Positions 11,965 to 25,572 of a stretch of DNA of 64,000 bases are shown piece by piece. Position 1 is the stretch's first letter. Each line of letters begins with the position of its first letter. The translations under genes were made by a program, and so were the position numbers. The notes beneath the pieces were generated by a model, which was not told the DNA's origin, did not search any database, and was given only the letters and a program-made list of their open reading frames with translations. This DNA comes from Hydractinia symbiolongicarpus. Its lineage: Eukaryota; Cnidaria; Hydrozoa; Anthoathecata; Hydractiniidae. The stretch spans positions 32,804,501-32,868,500 of the forward strand of contig NC_079879.1 in NCBI RefSeq assembly GCF_029227915.1, written 5' to 3'.

Positions 11965-12795
11965 GTATTTAGCGATACGTGTCTGATGTTACTAGGTTGC
12001 ATCGCTTTTAACGGTGGAACGATTGACTATGGGACTTAATTGAACTGATTTTAGACTTTAAACTTATAAATGTGATAAATGAGACTATTGGATCCCCAGA
12101 AGTACCATTCTTCTTAATTTGACATGATTGCTCGACTTCAGCTTTCACACTGGGCGCTGTGGTAGCGCTTTATTTAAAATTGTAGATAAATAAGTCATTT
12201 TTTACTGTGGGACCAATCCCAACCGTTAGCGCGCGCTGAAGAAATAGAGAAAGTTTCGAAAACTACATTTCATTGACTTTCTAACGGTATCAGTTCGTTT
12301 GAGTTACAACAGTTGCATCACATATTCGTACCAACATGTGTTTAGCGATATGTTTCTGATATTACTAGATTCCATCGCTTTTGACAGTGAAACGATTGAC
12401 TGTGTGACTTAATGGAACTGATTTTAAACTTTGAACTTATAAATGTGATAAATGAGACAATTGGATCCCCTGAAGTAACATTCTTCTTAATTTGACATGA
12501 TTGCTCGACTGCAGCTTTCACACTGGGCGCTGTGGTAGCGCTTAACTTAAAATTGTAGATAAATAAGTCAGTTTTTACTGTGGGATCAATCCTAACCGTT
12601 AGCGCGCGCTGAAGAAATAGAGAAAGTTTCGAAAACTACATTTCTTTGACTTTCTAACGGTATCAGTCCGTTTGAGTTACAACGGTTGCGTCACATATTC
12701 GTACCAACATGTATTTAGCGATACGTTTCTGATGTTACTAGGTTGCATCGCTTTTAACGGTGGAACGATTGACTATGGGACTTAATTGAACTGAT
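11965..12795 (+). repeat. Five-monomer repeat, partial copy 2
   Basis: This block matches 10100-10930 at +1865 bp. The match stops at about 12795, where copy 1 has ttttggactttgacc and this copy has ttttagactttgaac. Small differences such as ggttgcatcac versus agttgcatcac are scattered through it. Confidence 0.8.
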
Positions 12796-14388
12796 TTTAG
12801 ACTTTGAACTTATAAATGTGATAAATGAGACAATTGGAACCCCAGAAGTAACATTCTTCTTAATTTGACATGATTGCTCGACTTCAGCTTTCACACTGGG
12901 CGCTGTGGTAGCGCTTTACTTAAAAATGTAGATAAATAAGTATTTTTTACTGTGGAACCAATCCTCGCCGTTAACTCGCGCTGAAGAAATAGAGAAAGTT
13001 TCGAAAACTACATTTCATTGTCTTTCTAACGGTATGAGTCCGTTTGAGTTACAACGGTTGCGTCACATTTTCGTACCAACTTATATTTAGCGATATGTTT
13101 CTGATATTACTAGGTTGCATTGCTTTTAACAGTGAAATAACTGACTGTGGGATTTAATTGAACTGATTTTGGACTTTGACCTTATAAATGTGTTAAATGA
13201 GCCAATTGGACTCCAAGAAAGAACATTTTTCATAATTTGACACGATTGTTGGAACTCAGCGATTACACTGGCCGCTGTGATAGCGCTTTATTTAAAACTG
13301 TACATAAATAAGTCATTTTTCACTGTGGAACCAATCCTAGCCGTTAGCTCGCACTGAAGAAATAGAGAAAGTTTCAAGAACTACATTTCATTGTCTTTCT
13401 AACGGTATCAGTTTGTTTGAGTTTCAAGGGTTGTGTCACATATTCGTACCAACATGTATTTAGCGATATCTTTCTGATATTACTAGGTTCCATCGCTTTT
13501 AACAGTGAAACGATTGACTGTGTGACTTAATTGAACTGATTTTAGACTTTGAACTTATAAATGTGATAAATGAGACAATTGGATGCCCAGATGTAACATT
13601 CTTCTTAATTTGACATGATTGCTCGACTTCAGCTTTTACACTGGGCGCTGTGGTAGCGCTTTACTTAAAAATGTAGATAAATAAGTCATTTCCTACTGTG
13701 GGACAAATCCTAGCCGTTAGCGCGCGCTGACGAAACAGGATCAGTTTCAAAAGCTACATTTCATTGACTTACTAACGGTGTCAGTCCGTTTCACCTACAA
13801 CGGTTGCGTCACCTATATGTACCAACATGTATTTAGCGATATGTTTCTGATATTACGAGGTTGCATTGCTTTTAACGGGTAAACGATTGACTGTGGGACT
13901 TAATTGAAATGATTTTGGACTTTGACCTTGTTAATGTGTTAAATGAGCCAATTCGACTCCAAGAAATAACATTTTTCATAATTTGACACGATTGTTGGAA
14001 CTCAGCGATTACACTGGCCGCTGTGATAGCGCTTTATTAAAAACTGTAGATAAATAAGTCATTTTTTACTGTGGAACCAATCCTCGCCGTTAACTCGCGC
14101 TGAAGAAAAAGAGAAAGTTTCAAGAACTACATTTCATTGTCTTTCTAACGGTATCAGTTTGTTTGAGATTCAAGGGTTGTGTCACATATTCGTATCAACA
14201 TGTATTTAGCGATATGTTTCTGATATTACTAGGTTCCATCGCTTTTAACAGTGAAACGATTGACTGTGGGACTTAATTGAACTGATTTTGGACTTTGACC
14301 TTATTAAGGTAATAAATCAGCCAAATCGACTCCAAGAAATAACATTGTTCTTAATTTGACATGATTGCTGTAACTCAGCGGTAACACT
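12796..14388 (+). repeat. Mixed monomers including delta type
   Basis: About four monomers have no clear local higher-order period. The first clear delta-type units of the window occur here, near 13370 and 14120: caagaactac, attgtctttc, gtttgtttgag, caagggttgtgtcac. A beta unit lies between them (about 13700). Several monomers have single-base A/T tract changes. Delta monomers recur, isolated, at about 23.4, 26.8, 28.3, 29.8, 32.0, 34.2, 43.5, 51.7 and 61.05 kb. Confidence 0.8.
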
Positions 14389-15506
14389 GGCCGCTGTGAT
14401 AGCGCTTTATTTAAAAGTGTAGATGAATAAATCATTTTTTACTGTGGGACAAATCCTAGCCGTTAGCGCGCTGACGAAATAGGATCAGTTTCAAAAGCTA
14501 CATTTCATTGACTTACTAACGGTGTCAGTCCGTTTCACTTTCAACGGTTGCGTCACCTATTCGTACCAACATGTACTTAGCGATATTTTTCTGATATTAC
14601 TAGTTTGCATCGCTTTTAACAGTTAAACGATTGACTGTGTGACTTAATTGAACTGATTTTAGACTTTGAACTTATAAATGTGATAAATGAGACAATTGGA
14701 TCCCAAGAAATAACATTCTTCTTAATTTGACATGATTTCTCGACTTCAGCTATTACACTGGGCTCTGTGGTAGTGCTTTATTTAAAAGTGTAGATAAATA
14801 AGTCAGTTTTAACTGTGGGACCAATCCTAGCCGTTAGCGCGCGCTGAAGAAATAGAGAAAGTTTCGAAAACTACATTTCATTGACTTTCTAACGGTATCA
14901 GTCCGTTTGTGTTACAACGGTTGCGTCACATATTCGTACCAACATGTATTTAGCGATATGTTTCTGATGTTACTAGGTTGCATCGCTTTTAACGGTGGAA
15001 CGATTGGCTATGGGACTTAATTGAACTGATTTTAGACTTTGAACTTATAAATGTGATAAATGAGACAATTGGATGCACTGAAGGTAACATTCTTCTTAAT
15101 TTGACATGATTGCTCGACTTCAGCTTTTACACTGGGCGCTGTGGTAGCGCTTTACTTAAAAATGTAGATAAATAAGTCATTTTTTACTGTGGGACCAATC
15201 CTAACCGTTAGCGCGCGCTGAAGAAATAGAGAAAGTTTCTAAAACTACATTTCATTGACTTTCTAACGGTATCAGTCCGTTTGAGTTACAACGGTTGCGT
15301 CACGTATTCGTACCAACATGTATTTAGCGATATGTTTCTGATATTACTAGGTTCCATCGCTTTTAACAGTGAAACGATTGACTGTGCGACTTAATTGAAC
15401 TGATTTTGGACTTTGACCTTATTAAGGTAATAAATCAGCCAAATCGACTCCAAGAAATAACATTGTTCTTAATTTGACATGATTGCTGTAACTCAGCGGT
15501 AACACT
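14389..15506 (+). repeat. Three-monomer repeat, copy 1 (1118 bp)
   Basis: The marker ggatcagtttcaaaagc with the contracted agcgcgctgacg tract occurs at 14483 and again at 15601 (+1118). The order is beta monomer (cttagcgatatttttc), alpha monomer with gtttgtgttac or gtccatttgtg, and alpha monomer with gaaagtttctaaaac. The similarity begins slightly upstream, at about 14250. Confidence 0.85.
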
Positions 15507-16623
15507 GGCCGCTGTGATAGCGCTTTGTTTAAAAGTGTAGATGAATAAATCTTTTTTTACTGTGGGACAAATCCTAGCCGTTAGCGCGCTGACGAAATAG
15601 GATCAGTTTCAAAAGCTACATTTCATTGACTTACTAACGGTGTCAGTCCGTTTCACTTACAACGGTTGCGTCACCTATTCGTACGAACATGTACTTAGCG
15701 ATATTTTTCTGATATTACTAGTTTGCATCGCTTTTAACAGTTAAACGATTGACTGTGTGACTTACTTGAACTGATTTTAGACTTTGAACTTATAAATGTG
15801 ATAAATGAGACAATTGGATCCCAAGAAATAACATTCTTCTTAATTTGACATGATTGCTCGACTTCAGCTATTACACTGGGCTCTGTGGTAGTGCTTTATT
15901 TAAAAGTGTAGATAAATAAGTCAGTTTTAACTGTGGGACCAATCCTAGCCGTTAGTGCGCGCTGAAGAAATAGAGAAAGTTTCGAAAACTACATTTCATT
16001 GACTTTCTAACGGTATCAGTCCATTTGTGTTACAACGGTTGCGTCACATATTCGTACCAACATGTATTTAGCGATATGTTTCTGATGTTACTAGGTTGCA
16101 TCGCTTTTAACGGTGGAACGATTGACTATGGGACTTAATTGAACTGATTTTAGACTTTGAACTTATAAATGAGATAAATGAGACAATTGGATGCCCAGAA
16201 GTAACATTCTTCTTAATTTGACATGATTGCTCGACTTCAGCTTTTACACTGGGCGCTGTGGTAGCGCTTTACTTAAAAATGTAGATAAATAAGTCATTTT
16301 TTACTGTGGGACCAATCCTAACCGTTAGCGCGCGCTGAAGAAATAGAGAAAGTTTCTAAAACTACATTTCATTGACTTTCTAATAGTATCAGTCCGTTTG
16401 AGTTACAACGGTTGCGTCACATATTCGTACCAACATGTATTTAGCGATATGTTTCTGATATTACTAGGTTCCATCGCTTTTAACAGTGAAACGATTGACT
16501 GTGGGACTTAATTGAACTGATTTTGGACTTTGACCTTGTTAATGTGATAAATGAGACAATTGGATGCCGAGAAGTAACATTCTTCATAATTTGACATGAT
16601 TGCTCGACTTCAGCTTTTACACT
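15507..16623 (+). repeat. Three-monomer repeat, copy 2 (about 1117 bp)
   Basis: This is a near copy of 14389-15506 in the same order. Differences include ggatgcactgaaggtaac in copy 1 versus ggatgcccagaagtaac here, and taacggtatc versus taatagtatc near 16382, which destroys one AACGG core. Confidence 0.85.
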
Positions 16624-18488
16624 GGGCGCTGTGGTAGCGCTTTACTTAAAAATGTAGATAAATAAGTCATTTTTTACTGTGGGATCAATCCTAACCGTTA
16701 GCGCGCGCTGAAGAAATAGAGAAAATTTCTAAAACTACATTTCATTGAATTTCTAACGGTATCAGTCCGTTTGAGTTACAACGGTTGCGTCACATATTCG
16801 TACCAACATGTATTTAGCGATATGTTTCTGATATTACTTGGTTGCATTGCTTTTAACGGTGAAACGATTGACTGTGGGACTTAATTGAACTGATTTTGGA
16901 CTTTGACCTTGTTAATGTGATAAATGAGACAATTGGATGCCGAGAAGTAACATTCTTCTTAATTTGACATGATTGCTCGACTTCAGCTTTTACACTGGGC
17001 TCTGCGGTAGTGCTTTATTTAAAAGTGTAGATAAATAAGTCAGTTTTAACTGTGGGACCAATCCTAGCCGTTAGCGCGCGCTGAAGAAATAGAGACTGTT
17101 TGGAAAACTACATTTCATTGAATTTCTAACGGTATCAGTCCGTTTGAGTTACAACGGTTGCGTCACATATTCGTACCAACATGTATTTAGCGATATGTTT
17201 CTGATATTACTTGGTTCGATCGCTTTTAACAGTGAAACGATTGACTGTGTGCTTTAATTGAACTGATTTTTGACTTTGAACTTATAAATGTGATAAATGA
17301 GATAATTGGACCCCAAGAAAAAACATTCTTCTTAATTTGACATGATTGCTTGACTTCAGCTTTAACACTGGGCTTTGCGGTAGTGCTTTATTTAAAAGTG
17401 TAGATAAATAAGTCAGTTTTAACTGTGGGACCAATCCTAGCCGTTAGCGCGCGCTGAAGAAATAGAGAAAGTTTGAAAAGCTACATTTCATTGAATTTCT
17501 AACGGTGTCAGTCCGTTTCACTTACAACAGCTGAGTCACCTATTCGTACTAACATGTATTTAGCGATATGTTTCTGATAATACTAGGTTGCATTGCTTTT
17601 AACGGTGAAACGATTGACTGTGGGACTTAATTTTAGTGATTTTGGACTTTGACCTTGTTAATGTGATAAATGAGCCAATTCGACTCCAAGAAATATCATT
17701 CTTCTTAACTTGACATGATTGCTGTAACTCAGCGATAACACTGGCCGCTGTGATAGCGCTTTTTTTAAAAGTGTAGATGAATAAGTCATTTTTTACTGTG
17801 GGATCAATCCTAACCGTTAGCGCGCGCTGAAGAAATAGAGAAAATTTCTAAAACTACATTTCATTGAATTTCTAACGGTATCAGTCCGTTTGAGTTACAA
17901 CGGTTGCGTCACATATTCGTACCAACATGTATTTAGCGATATGTTTCTGATATTACTTGGTTGCATTGCTTTTAACGGTGAAACGATTGACTGTGGGACT
18001 TAATTGAACTGATTTTGGACTTTGACCTTGTTAATGTGATAAATGAGACAATTGGAAGCCGAGAAGTAACATTCTTCTTAATTTGACATGATTGCTCGAC
18101 TTCAGCTTTTACACTGGGCGCTGTGGTAGCGCTTTACTTAAAAATGTAGATAAATAAGTCATTTTTTACTGTGGGATCAATCCTAACCGTTAGCGCGCGC
18201 TGAAGAAATAGAGAAAATTTCTAAAACTACATTTCATTGACTTTCTCACGGTATCAGTCCGTTTGAGTTACAACGGTTGCGTCACATATTCGTACCAACA
18301 TGTATTTAGCGATATGTTTCTGATATTACTTGGTTCCATCGCTTTTAACGGTGAAACGATTGACTGTGGGACTTAATTTTAGTGATTTTGGACTTTGACC
18401 TTGTTAATGTGATAAATGAGCCAATTCGACTCCAAGAAATATCATTCTTCTTAATTTGACATGATTGCTGTAACTCAGCGATAACACT
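16624..18488 (+). repeat. Five alpha monomers, locally similar
   Basis: Monomers start at 16624, 16997, 17370, 17743 and 18116, each exactly 373 bp. Most share attgaatttctaacgg in place of attgactttctaacgg and tattacttgg in place of tattactagg. Two of them (tattttagtg spelling at 17631 and 18377) are 746 bp apart. This is a locally homogenised stretch leading into the 1119-bp HOR. Confidence 0.82.
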
Positions 18489-19607
18489 GGCCGCTGTGAT
18501 AGCGCTTTTTTTAAAAGTGTAGATGAATAAGTCATTTTTTACTGTGGGAGAAATTCTAGCCGTTAGCGCGCGCTGACGAAATAGAATCAGTTTCAAAAGC
18601 TACATTTCATTGACTTACTAACGGTGTCAGTACGTTTCACTTACAACGGCTGAGTCACCTATTCGTACCAACATGTGTTTAGCGATATTTTTCTGATATT
18701 ACTAGGTTGCATCGCTTTTAACAGTGAAAAGATTGACTGTGTGACTTAATTGAACTGATTTTAGACTTTGAACTTATAAATGAGATAAATGAGACAATTG
18801 GATCCCCAGAACAAACATTCTTCTTAAGGTGACATGATTGCTCGAACTCAGCGATTACACTGGGCGCTGTGGTAGCGCTTTACTTAAAATTGTAGATAAA
18901 TAAGTCATTATTTACTGTGGGACCTATCCTAACCGTTAGCGCGCGCTGAAGAAACAGAGAAAGTTTCGAAAGCTACATTTCATTGACTTTCTAACGGTAT
19001 CAGTCCGTTTGAGTTACAACGGCTGCGTCACATATTCGTACCAACTTATATTGAGCGATATTTTTCTGATGTTGCTAGGTTGCATCGCTTTTAACAGTGA
19101 AAAGATTGACTGTGGGACTTAATTGAAATGATTTTGGACTTTGACCTTGTTAATGTGATAAATGAGCCAATTCAACTCCAAGAAATAACATTCTTCTTAT
19201 TTTGACATGATTGCTGGAACTCTGCGATTACACTGGAAGCTTTGGTAGCGCTTTATTTAAAAATGTAGATAAAAATTTCATTTTTTACTGTGGGACCAAT
19301 CCTAACCGTTAGCGCGCGCTGAAGAAACAGAGAAAGTTTCGAAAGCTACATTTCATTGACTTTCTAACAGTATCAGTCCGTTTGAGTTACAACGGTTGCG
19401 TCACATATTCGTACCAACATGTATTTAGCGATATGTTTCTGACAATACCAGGTTGCATTGCTTTTAACGGTGAAACGATTGACTGTGGGATTTAATTGGA
19501 CTGATCTTGGACTTTGACCTTGTTAATGTGATAAATGAGACAATTCGACTCCAAAAAATAACATTCTTCTTAATTTGACATGATTTCTGTAACTCAGCGA
19601 TAACACT
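18489..19607 (+). repeat. Three-monomer HOR, copy 1 (1119 bp)
   Basis: The order is beta monomer (gggagaaattctagcc, gacgaaatagaatcag), 'tattgagcg' monomer (tgatgttgctagg) and alpha monomer (gataaaaatttcattt). The block repeats at +1119 bp with very few changes, for example taaataag versus taaacaag near 18900/20019. The 83-codon minus-strand open frame at 18345-18596 overlaps the left edge and recurs at +1119 because the DNA does. Confidence 0.9.
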
Positions 19608-20726
19608 GGCCGCTGTGATAGCGCTTTTTTTAAACGTATAGATGAATAAGTCATTTTTTACTGTGGGAGAAATTCTAGCCGTTAGCGCGCGCTGACGAAA
19701 TAGAATCAGTTTCAAAAGCTACATTTCATTGACTTACTAACGGTGTCAGTACGTTTCACTTACAACGGCTGAGTCACCTATTCGTACCAACATGTGTTTA
19801 GCGATATTTTTCTGATATTACTAGGTTGCATCGCTTTTAACAGTGAAAAGATTGACTGTGTGACTTAATTGAACTGATTTTAGACTTTGAACTTATAAAT
19901 GAGATAAATGAGACAATTGGATCCCCAGAACAAACATTCTTCTTAAGGTGACATGATTGCTCGAACTCAGCGATTACACTGGGCGCTGTGGTAGCGCTTT
20001 ACTTAAAATTGTAGATAAACAAGTCATTATTTACTGTGGGACCTATCCTAACCGTTAGCGCGCGCTGAAGAAACAGAGAAAGTTTCGAAAGCTACATTTC
20101 ATTGACTTTCTAACGGTATCAGTCCGTTTGAGTTACAACGGCTGCGTCACATATTCGTACCAACTTATATTGAGCGATATTTTTCTGATGTTGCTAGGTT
20201 GCATCGCTTTTAACAGTGAAAAGATTGACTGTGGGACTTAATTGAAATGATTTTGGACTTTGACCTTGTTAATGTGATAAATGAGCCAATTCAACTCCAA
20301 GAAATAACATTCTTCTTATTTTGACATGATTGCTGGAACTCTGCGATTACACTGGAAGCTTTGGTAGCGCTTTATTTAAAAATGTAGATAAAAATTTCAT
20401 TTTTTACTGTGGGACCAATCCTAACCGTTAGCGCGCGCTGAAGAAACAGAGAAAGTTTCGAAAGCTACATTTCATTGACTTTCTAACAGTATCAGTCCGT
20501 TTGAGTTACAACGGTTGCGTCACATATTCGTACCAACATGTATTTAGCGATATGTTTCTGACAATACTAGGTTGCATTGCTTTTAACGGTGAAACGATTG
20601 ACTGTGGGATTTAATTGGACTGATCTTGGACTTTGACCTTGTTAATGTGATAAATGAGACAATTCGACTCCAAAAAATAACATTCTTCTTAATTTGACAT
20701 GATTTCTGTAACTCAGCGATAACACT
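19608..20726 (+). repeat. Three-monomer HOR, copy 2 (1119 bp)
   Basis: This is the tandem partner of 18489-19607. The next unit to the right begins with a diverged beta monomer (ggacaaactctagcc, agcgcctgttgacg), so the strict period ends here. That diverged beta monomer itself recurs 746 bp later (20791 and 21537). Confidence 0.9.
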
Positions 20727-22963
20727 GGCCGCTGTGATAGCGCTTTTTTTAAACGTATAGATGAATAAGTCATTTTTTACTGTGGGACAAACTCTAGCCG
20801 TTAGCGCCTGTTGACGAAATAGAATCAGTTTCAAAAGCTACATTTCATTGACTTACTAACGGTGTCAGTCCGTTTCACTTACAACGGCTGCGTCACATAT
20901 TCGTACCAACTTATATTGAGCGATATTTTTCTGATGTTGCTAGGTTGCATCGCTTTTAACAGTGAAAAGATTGACTGTGGGATTTAATTGAACTGGTTTT
21001 GGACTTTGACCTTATAAATGTGTTAAATGAGCCAATTGGACTCCAAGAAAAAACATTTTTCATAATTTGACACGATTGTTGGAACTCAGCGATTACACTG
21101 GCCGCTGTGATAGCGCTTTATTTAAAACTGTAGATAAATAAGTCAGTTTTAACTGTGGGACCAATCCTAGCCGTTAGCGTGCGCTGAAGAAACAGAGAAA
21201 GTTTCGAAAACTACATTTCATTGACTTTCTAACGGTATCAGTCCGTTTGGGTTACAACGGTTGCGTCACATATTCGTACGAACATGTATTTAGCGATACG
21301 TTTCTGATATTGCTAGGTTGCATCGCTTTTAACAGTGAAAAGATTGACTGTGGGACTTAATTGAACTGATTTTGGACTTTGACCTTGTTAATGTGATAAA
21401 TGAGCCAATTCGACTTCAAGAAATAACATTCTTCTTAATTTGACATGATTTCTGTAACTCAGCGATAACACTGGCCGCTGTGATAGCGCTTTTTTTAAAC
21501 GTATAGATGAATAAGTCATTTTTTACTGTGGGACAAACTCTAGCCGTTAGCGCCTGTTGACGAAATAGAATCAGTTTCAAAAGCTACATTTCATTGACTT
21601 ACTAACGGTGTCAGTCCGTTTCACTTACAACAGCTGAGTCACCTATTCGTACTAACATGTATTTAGCGATATTTTTCTGATATTACTAGGTTGCATCTCT
21701 TTTAACAGTGAAAAGATTGACTGTGTGACTTAATTGAACTGATTTTAGACTTTGAAACTATAAATGTGATAAATGAGACAATTGGATCCCCAGAACAAAC
21801 ATTCTTCTTAAGGTGACATGATTGCTCGAACTCAGCGATTACACTGGGCGCTGTGGTAGCGCTTTACTTAAAAATGTAGATAAATAAGTCATTTTTTACT
21901 GTGGGACCAATCCTAACCGTTAGCGCGCGCTGAAGAAACAGAGAAAGTTTCGAAAGCTACATTTCATTGACTTTCTAACGGTATCAGTCCGTTTGAGTTA
22001 CAACGGCTGCGTCACATATTCGTACCAACTTATATTGAGCGATATTTTTCTGATGTTGCTAGGTTGCATCGCTTTTAACAGTGAAAAGATTAACTGTGGG
22101 ACTTAATTGAAATGATTTTGGACTTTGACCTTGTTAATGTGATAAATGAGCCAATTCAACTCCAAGAAATAACATTCTTCTTATTTTGACATGACTGCTG
22201 GAACTCTGCGATTACACTGGGAGCTTTGGTAGCGCTTTATTTAAAAATGTAGATAAAAATTTCATTTTTTACTGTGGGACCAATCCTAACCGTTAGCGCG
22301 CGTGAAGAAACAGAGAAAGTTTCGAAAGCTACATTTCATTGACTTTCTAACGGTATCAGTCCGTTTGAGTTACAACGGTTGCGTCACATTTTCGTACCAA
22401 CTTATATTTAGCGATATGTTTCTGATATTACTAGGTTGCATCGCTTTTAACAGTGAAACGACTGACTGTGGGATTTAATTGAACTGGTTTTGGACTTTGA
22501 CCTTATAAATGTGTTAAATGAGCCAATTGGACTCCAAGAAAAAACATTTTTCATAATTTGACACGATTGTTGGAACTCAGCGATTACACTGGCCGCTGTG
22601 ATAGCGCTTTATTTAAAACTGTAGATAAATAAGTCAGTTTTAACTGTGGCACCAATCCTAGCCGTTAGCGTGCGCTGAAGAAACAGAGAAAGTTTCGAAA
22701 ACTACATTTCATTGACTTTCTAACGGTATCAGTCCGTTTGGGTTACAACGGTTGCGTCACATATTCGTACGAACATGTATTTAGCGATACGTTTCTGATG
22801 TTACTAGGTTGCATCGCTTTTAACGGTGGAACGATTGACTATGGGACTTAATTGAACTGATTTTAAACTTTGAACTTATAAATGTGATAAATGAGACAGT
22901 TGGATCCCCGGAAGTAACATTCTTCTTAATTTGACATGATTGCTCGACTACAGCTTTCACACA
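20727..22963 (+). repeat. Six mixed monomers after the 1119-bp HOR
   Basis: Monomers start at 20727, 21100, 21473, 21846, 22219 and 22591. Beta units with agcgcctgttgacg at 20.79 and 21.54 kb lose the agcgcgcgct palindrome by point changes. At about 22300 one monomer reads gcgcgtgaag, lacking a base of the alternating GC tract. Segments repeat parts of the preceding HOR at +1865 bp (tgatgttgctagg at 20190 and 22055). Confidence 0.82.
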
Positions 22964-24454
22964 TTGGCGCTGTGGTAGCCCTTTACTTAAAATTGTAGAT
23001 AAATAAGTCATTTTTTACTGTGGGACCAATCCTAACCGTTAGCGCGCTGAAGAAATAGAGAAAGTTTCGAAAACTACATTTCATTGACTTTCTAACGGTA
23101 TCAGTCCGTTTGAGTTACAACGGTTGCGTCACATATTCGTACCAACATGTATTTAGCGGTACGTTTCTGATGTTACTAGGTTGCATCGCTTTTAACGGTG
23201 GAACGATTGACTATGGGACTTAATTGAACTGATTTTAGACTTTGAGGTTATAAATGTGATAAATGAGACAATTGGATCCCCAGAAGTAACCTTCTTCTTA
23301 ATTTGACAAGATTGCTCGATTTCAGCTTTTACACTGGGCGCTGTGGTAGCGCTTTACTTAAAAATGTAGATAAATAAGTCATTTTTTACTGTGGAACCAA
23401 TCCTAGCCGTTAGCTCGCGTTGAAGAAATAGAGAAAGTTTCAAGAACTACATTTCATTGTCTTTCTAACGGTATCAGTTTGTTTGAGTTTCAACGGTTGC
23501 GTCACATATTCGTACCAACATGTATTTAGCGATACGTTTCTGATGTTACTAGGTTGCATCGCTTTTAACGGTGGAACGATTGACTATGTGACTTAATTGA
23601 ACTGATTTTAGACTTTGAGGTTATAAATGTGATAAATTTGACAATTGGAACCCCGGAAGTAACCTTCTTTTTAATTTGACAAGATTGCTCGACTTCAGCT
23701 TTTACACTGGGCGCTGTGGTAGCGCTTTACTTAAAAATGCAGATAAATAAGTCATTTTTTACTGTGGGACCAATCCTAACCGTTAGAGCGCGCTGAAGAA
23801 ATAGAGACAGTTTGGAAAACAACATTTCATTGACTTTCTAATGGTATCAGACCGTTTGAGTTACAACGGTTGCGTCACATTTTCGTACCAACATGTATTT
23901 AGCGATATGTTTCTGATGTAACTAGGTTGCATCGCTTTTAACGGTGGAACGATTGACTATGGGACTTAATTGAACTGATTTTAGACTTTGAGGTTATAAA
24001 TGTGATAAATGTGACAATTGGATCCCCAGAAGTAACCTTCTTCTTAATTTGACAAGATTGCTCGTCTTCAGCTTTTACACTGGGCGCTGTGGTAGCGCTT
24101 TACTTAAAAATGTCGATAAATAAGTCATTTTTTACTGTGGGACCAATCCTAACCGTTAGAGCGCGCTGAAGTAATAGAGACAGTTTGGAAAACTACATTT
24201 CATTGACTTTCTAATGGTATCAGACCGTTTGAGTTACAACGGTTGCGTCACATTTTCGTACCAACATGTATTTAGCGATATGTTTCTGATTTTACTAGGT
24301 TGCATCGCTTTTAACGGTGGAACGATTGACTATGGGACTTAATTGAACTGATTTTAGACTTTGAGGTTATAAATGTGATAAATGAGACAATTGGATCCCC
24401 AGAAGTAACCTTCTTCTTAATTTGACAAGATTGCTCGTCTTCAGCTTTTACACT
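22964..24454 (+). repeat. Run of four monomers with one-monomer period
   Basis: The private spelling gaggttataaatg occurs at 23246, 23619, 23992 and 24365, exactly 373 bp apart. It is accompanied by ttgacaagattgctcg, which I did not see elsewhere. Two neighbours also share gttagagcgcgctgaag with gagacagtttggaaaac. This is simple single-monomer amplification, unlike the multi-monomer HORs around it. Monomer starts are 22964, 23336, 23709 and 24082. Confidence 0.87.
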
Positions 24455-25572
24455 GGGCGCTGTGGTAGCGCTTTATTTAAAAGTGTAGATGAATAAGTCA
24501 TTTTTTAATGTGGGACAAATCCTAGCCGTTAGCGCGCGCTGACGAAATAGGATCAGTTTCAGAAGCTACATTTCATTGACTTACTAACGGTGTCAGTCCG
24601 TTTCACTTACAACGGTTGCGTCACCTATTCGTACCAACATGTACTTAGCGATATTTTTCTGATATTACTAGTTTGCATCGCTTTTAACAGTTAAACGATT
24701 GACTATGTGACTTAATTGAACTGATTTTGAACTTTGACCTTATATATGTGATAAATGAGCCTATTGGACTCCAAGAAATAACATTCTTCTTAATTTGCAT
24801 GATTGTTGGAACTCAGCGATTACACTAGCCGCTGTGATAGCGCTTTATTTAAAACTGAAGATAAATAAGTTATTTTTTACTGTGGGACCAATCCTAGCCG
24901 TTAGCCCGCGCTGAAGAAATAGAGACTGTTTGGAAAACTACATTTCATTGACTTTCTAACGGTATCAGTCCGTTTGAGTTACAACGGTTGCGTCACATAT
25001 TCGTACCAACATGTATTTAGCGATATGTTTCTGATATTACTAGGTTGCATTGCTTTTAACGGTGAAACGATTGACTGTGGGACTTAATTGAAGTGACTTT
25101 GGACTTTGACCTTGTTAATGTGATAAATGAGCCAATTCGACTCCAAGAAATATCATTCTTCTTAATTTGACATGATTGCTGTAACTCAGCGATAACACTG
25201 GCCGCTGTGATAGCGCTTTTTTTAAAAGTGTAGATGAATAAGTAATTTTTTACTGTGGGACAAATTCTAGCCGTTAGCGCGCGCTGACGAAGTAGAATCA
25301 GTTTTAAAAACTACATATCATTGACTTACTAACGGTGTCCGTCCGTTTCACTTACAACGGTTGCGTCACCTATTCGTACCAACATGTACTTAGCGATATT
25401 TTTCTGATATTACTAGGTTGCATCGCTTTTAACAGGGAAAAGATTGACTGTGTGACTTAATTGAACTGATTTTAGACTTTGAACTTATAAATGTGATAAA
25501 TGAGACAATTGGATCCCCAGAACAAACATTCTTCTTAATTTGACATGATTGCTCGAACTCAGCGATTACACT
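24455..25572 (+). repeat. Three mixed monomers
   Basis: Monomers start at 24455 (beta, ggatcagtttcagaagc), 24827 (alpha, gttagcccgcgctg, gagactgtttgg) and 25200 (beta, gacgaagtagaatcagtttt). The last shares its gaagtagaatcag spelling with the gamma partner monomers of the super-units further right. Confidence 0.78.

Noticed and set aside
18345-18596. 83-codon minus-strand open frame recurring about ten times (18345, 19464, 20583, 26921, 28413, 34742, 36233, 44052, 52245 and shorter relatives).
   Set aside because: It recurs only because the satellite recurs. Most monomers break the frame, spacing equals the HOR periods, no recognisable domain or translation signal is present, and copies differ without any visible bias toward keeping the protein. 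It is a by-product of the repeat.
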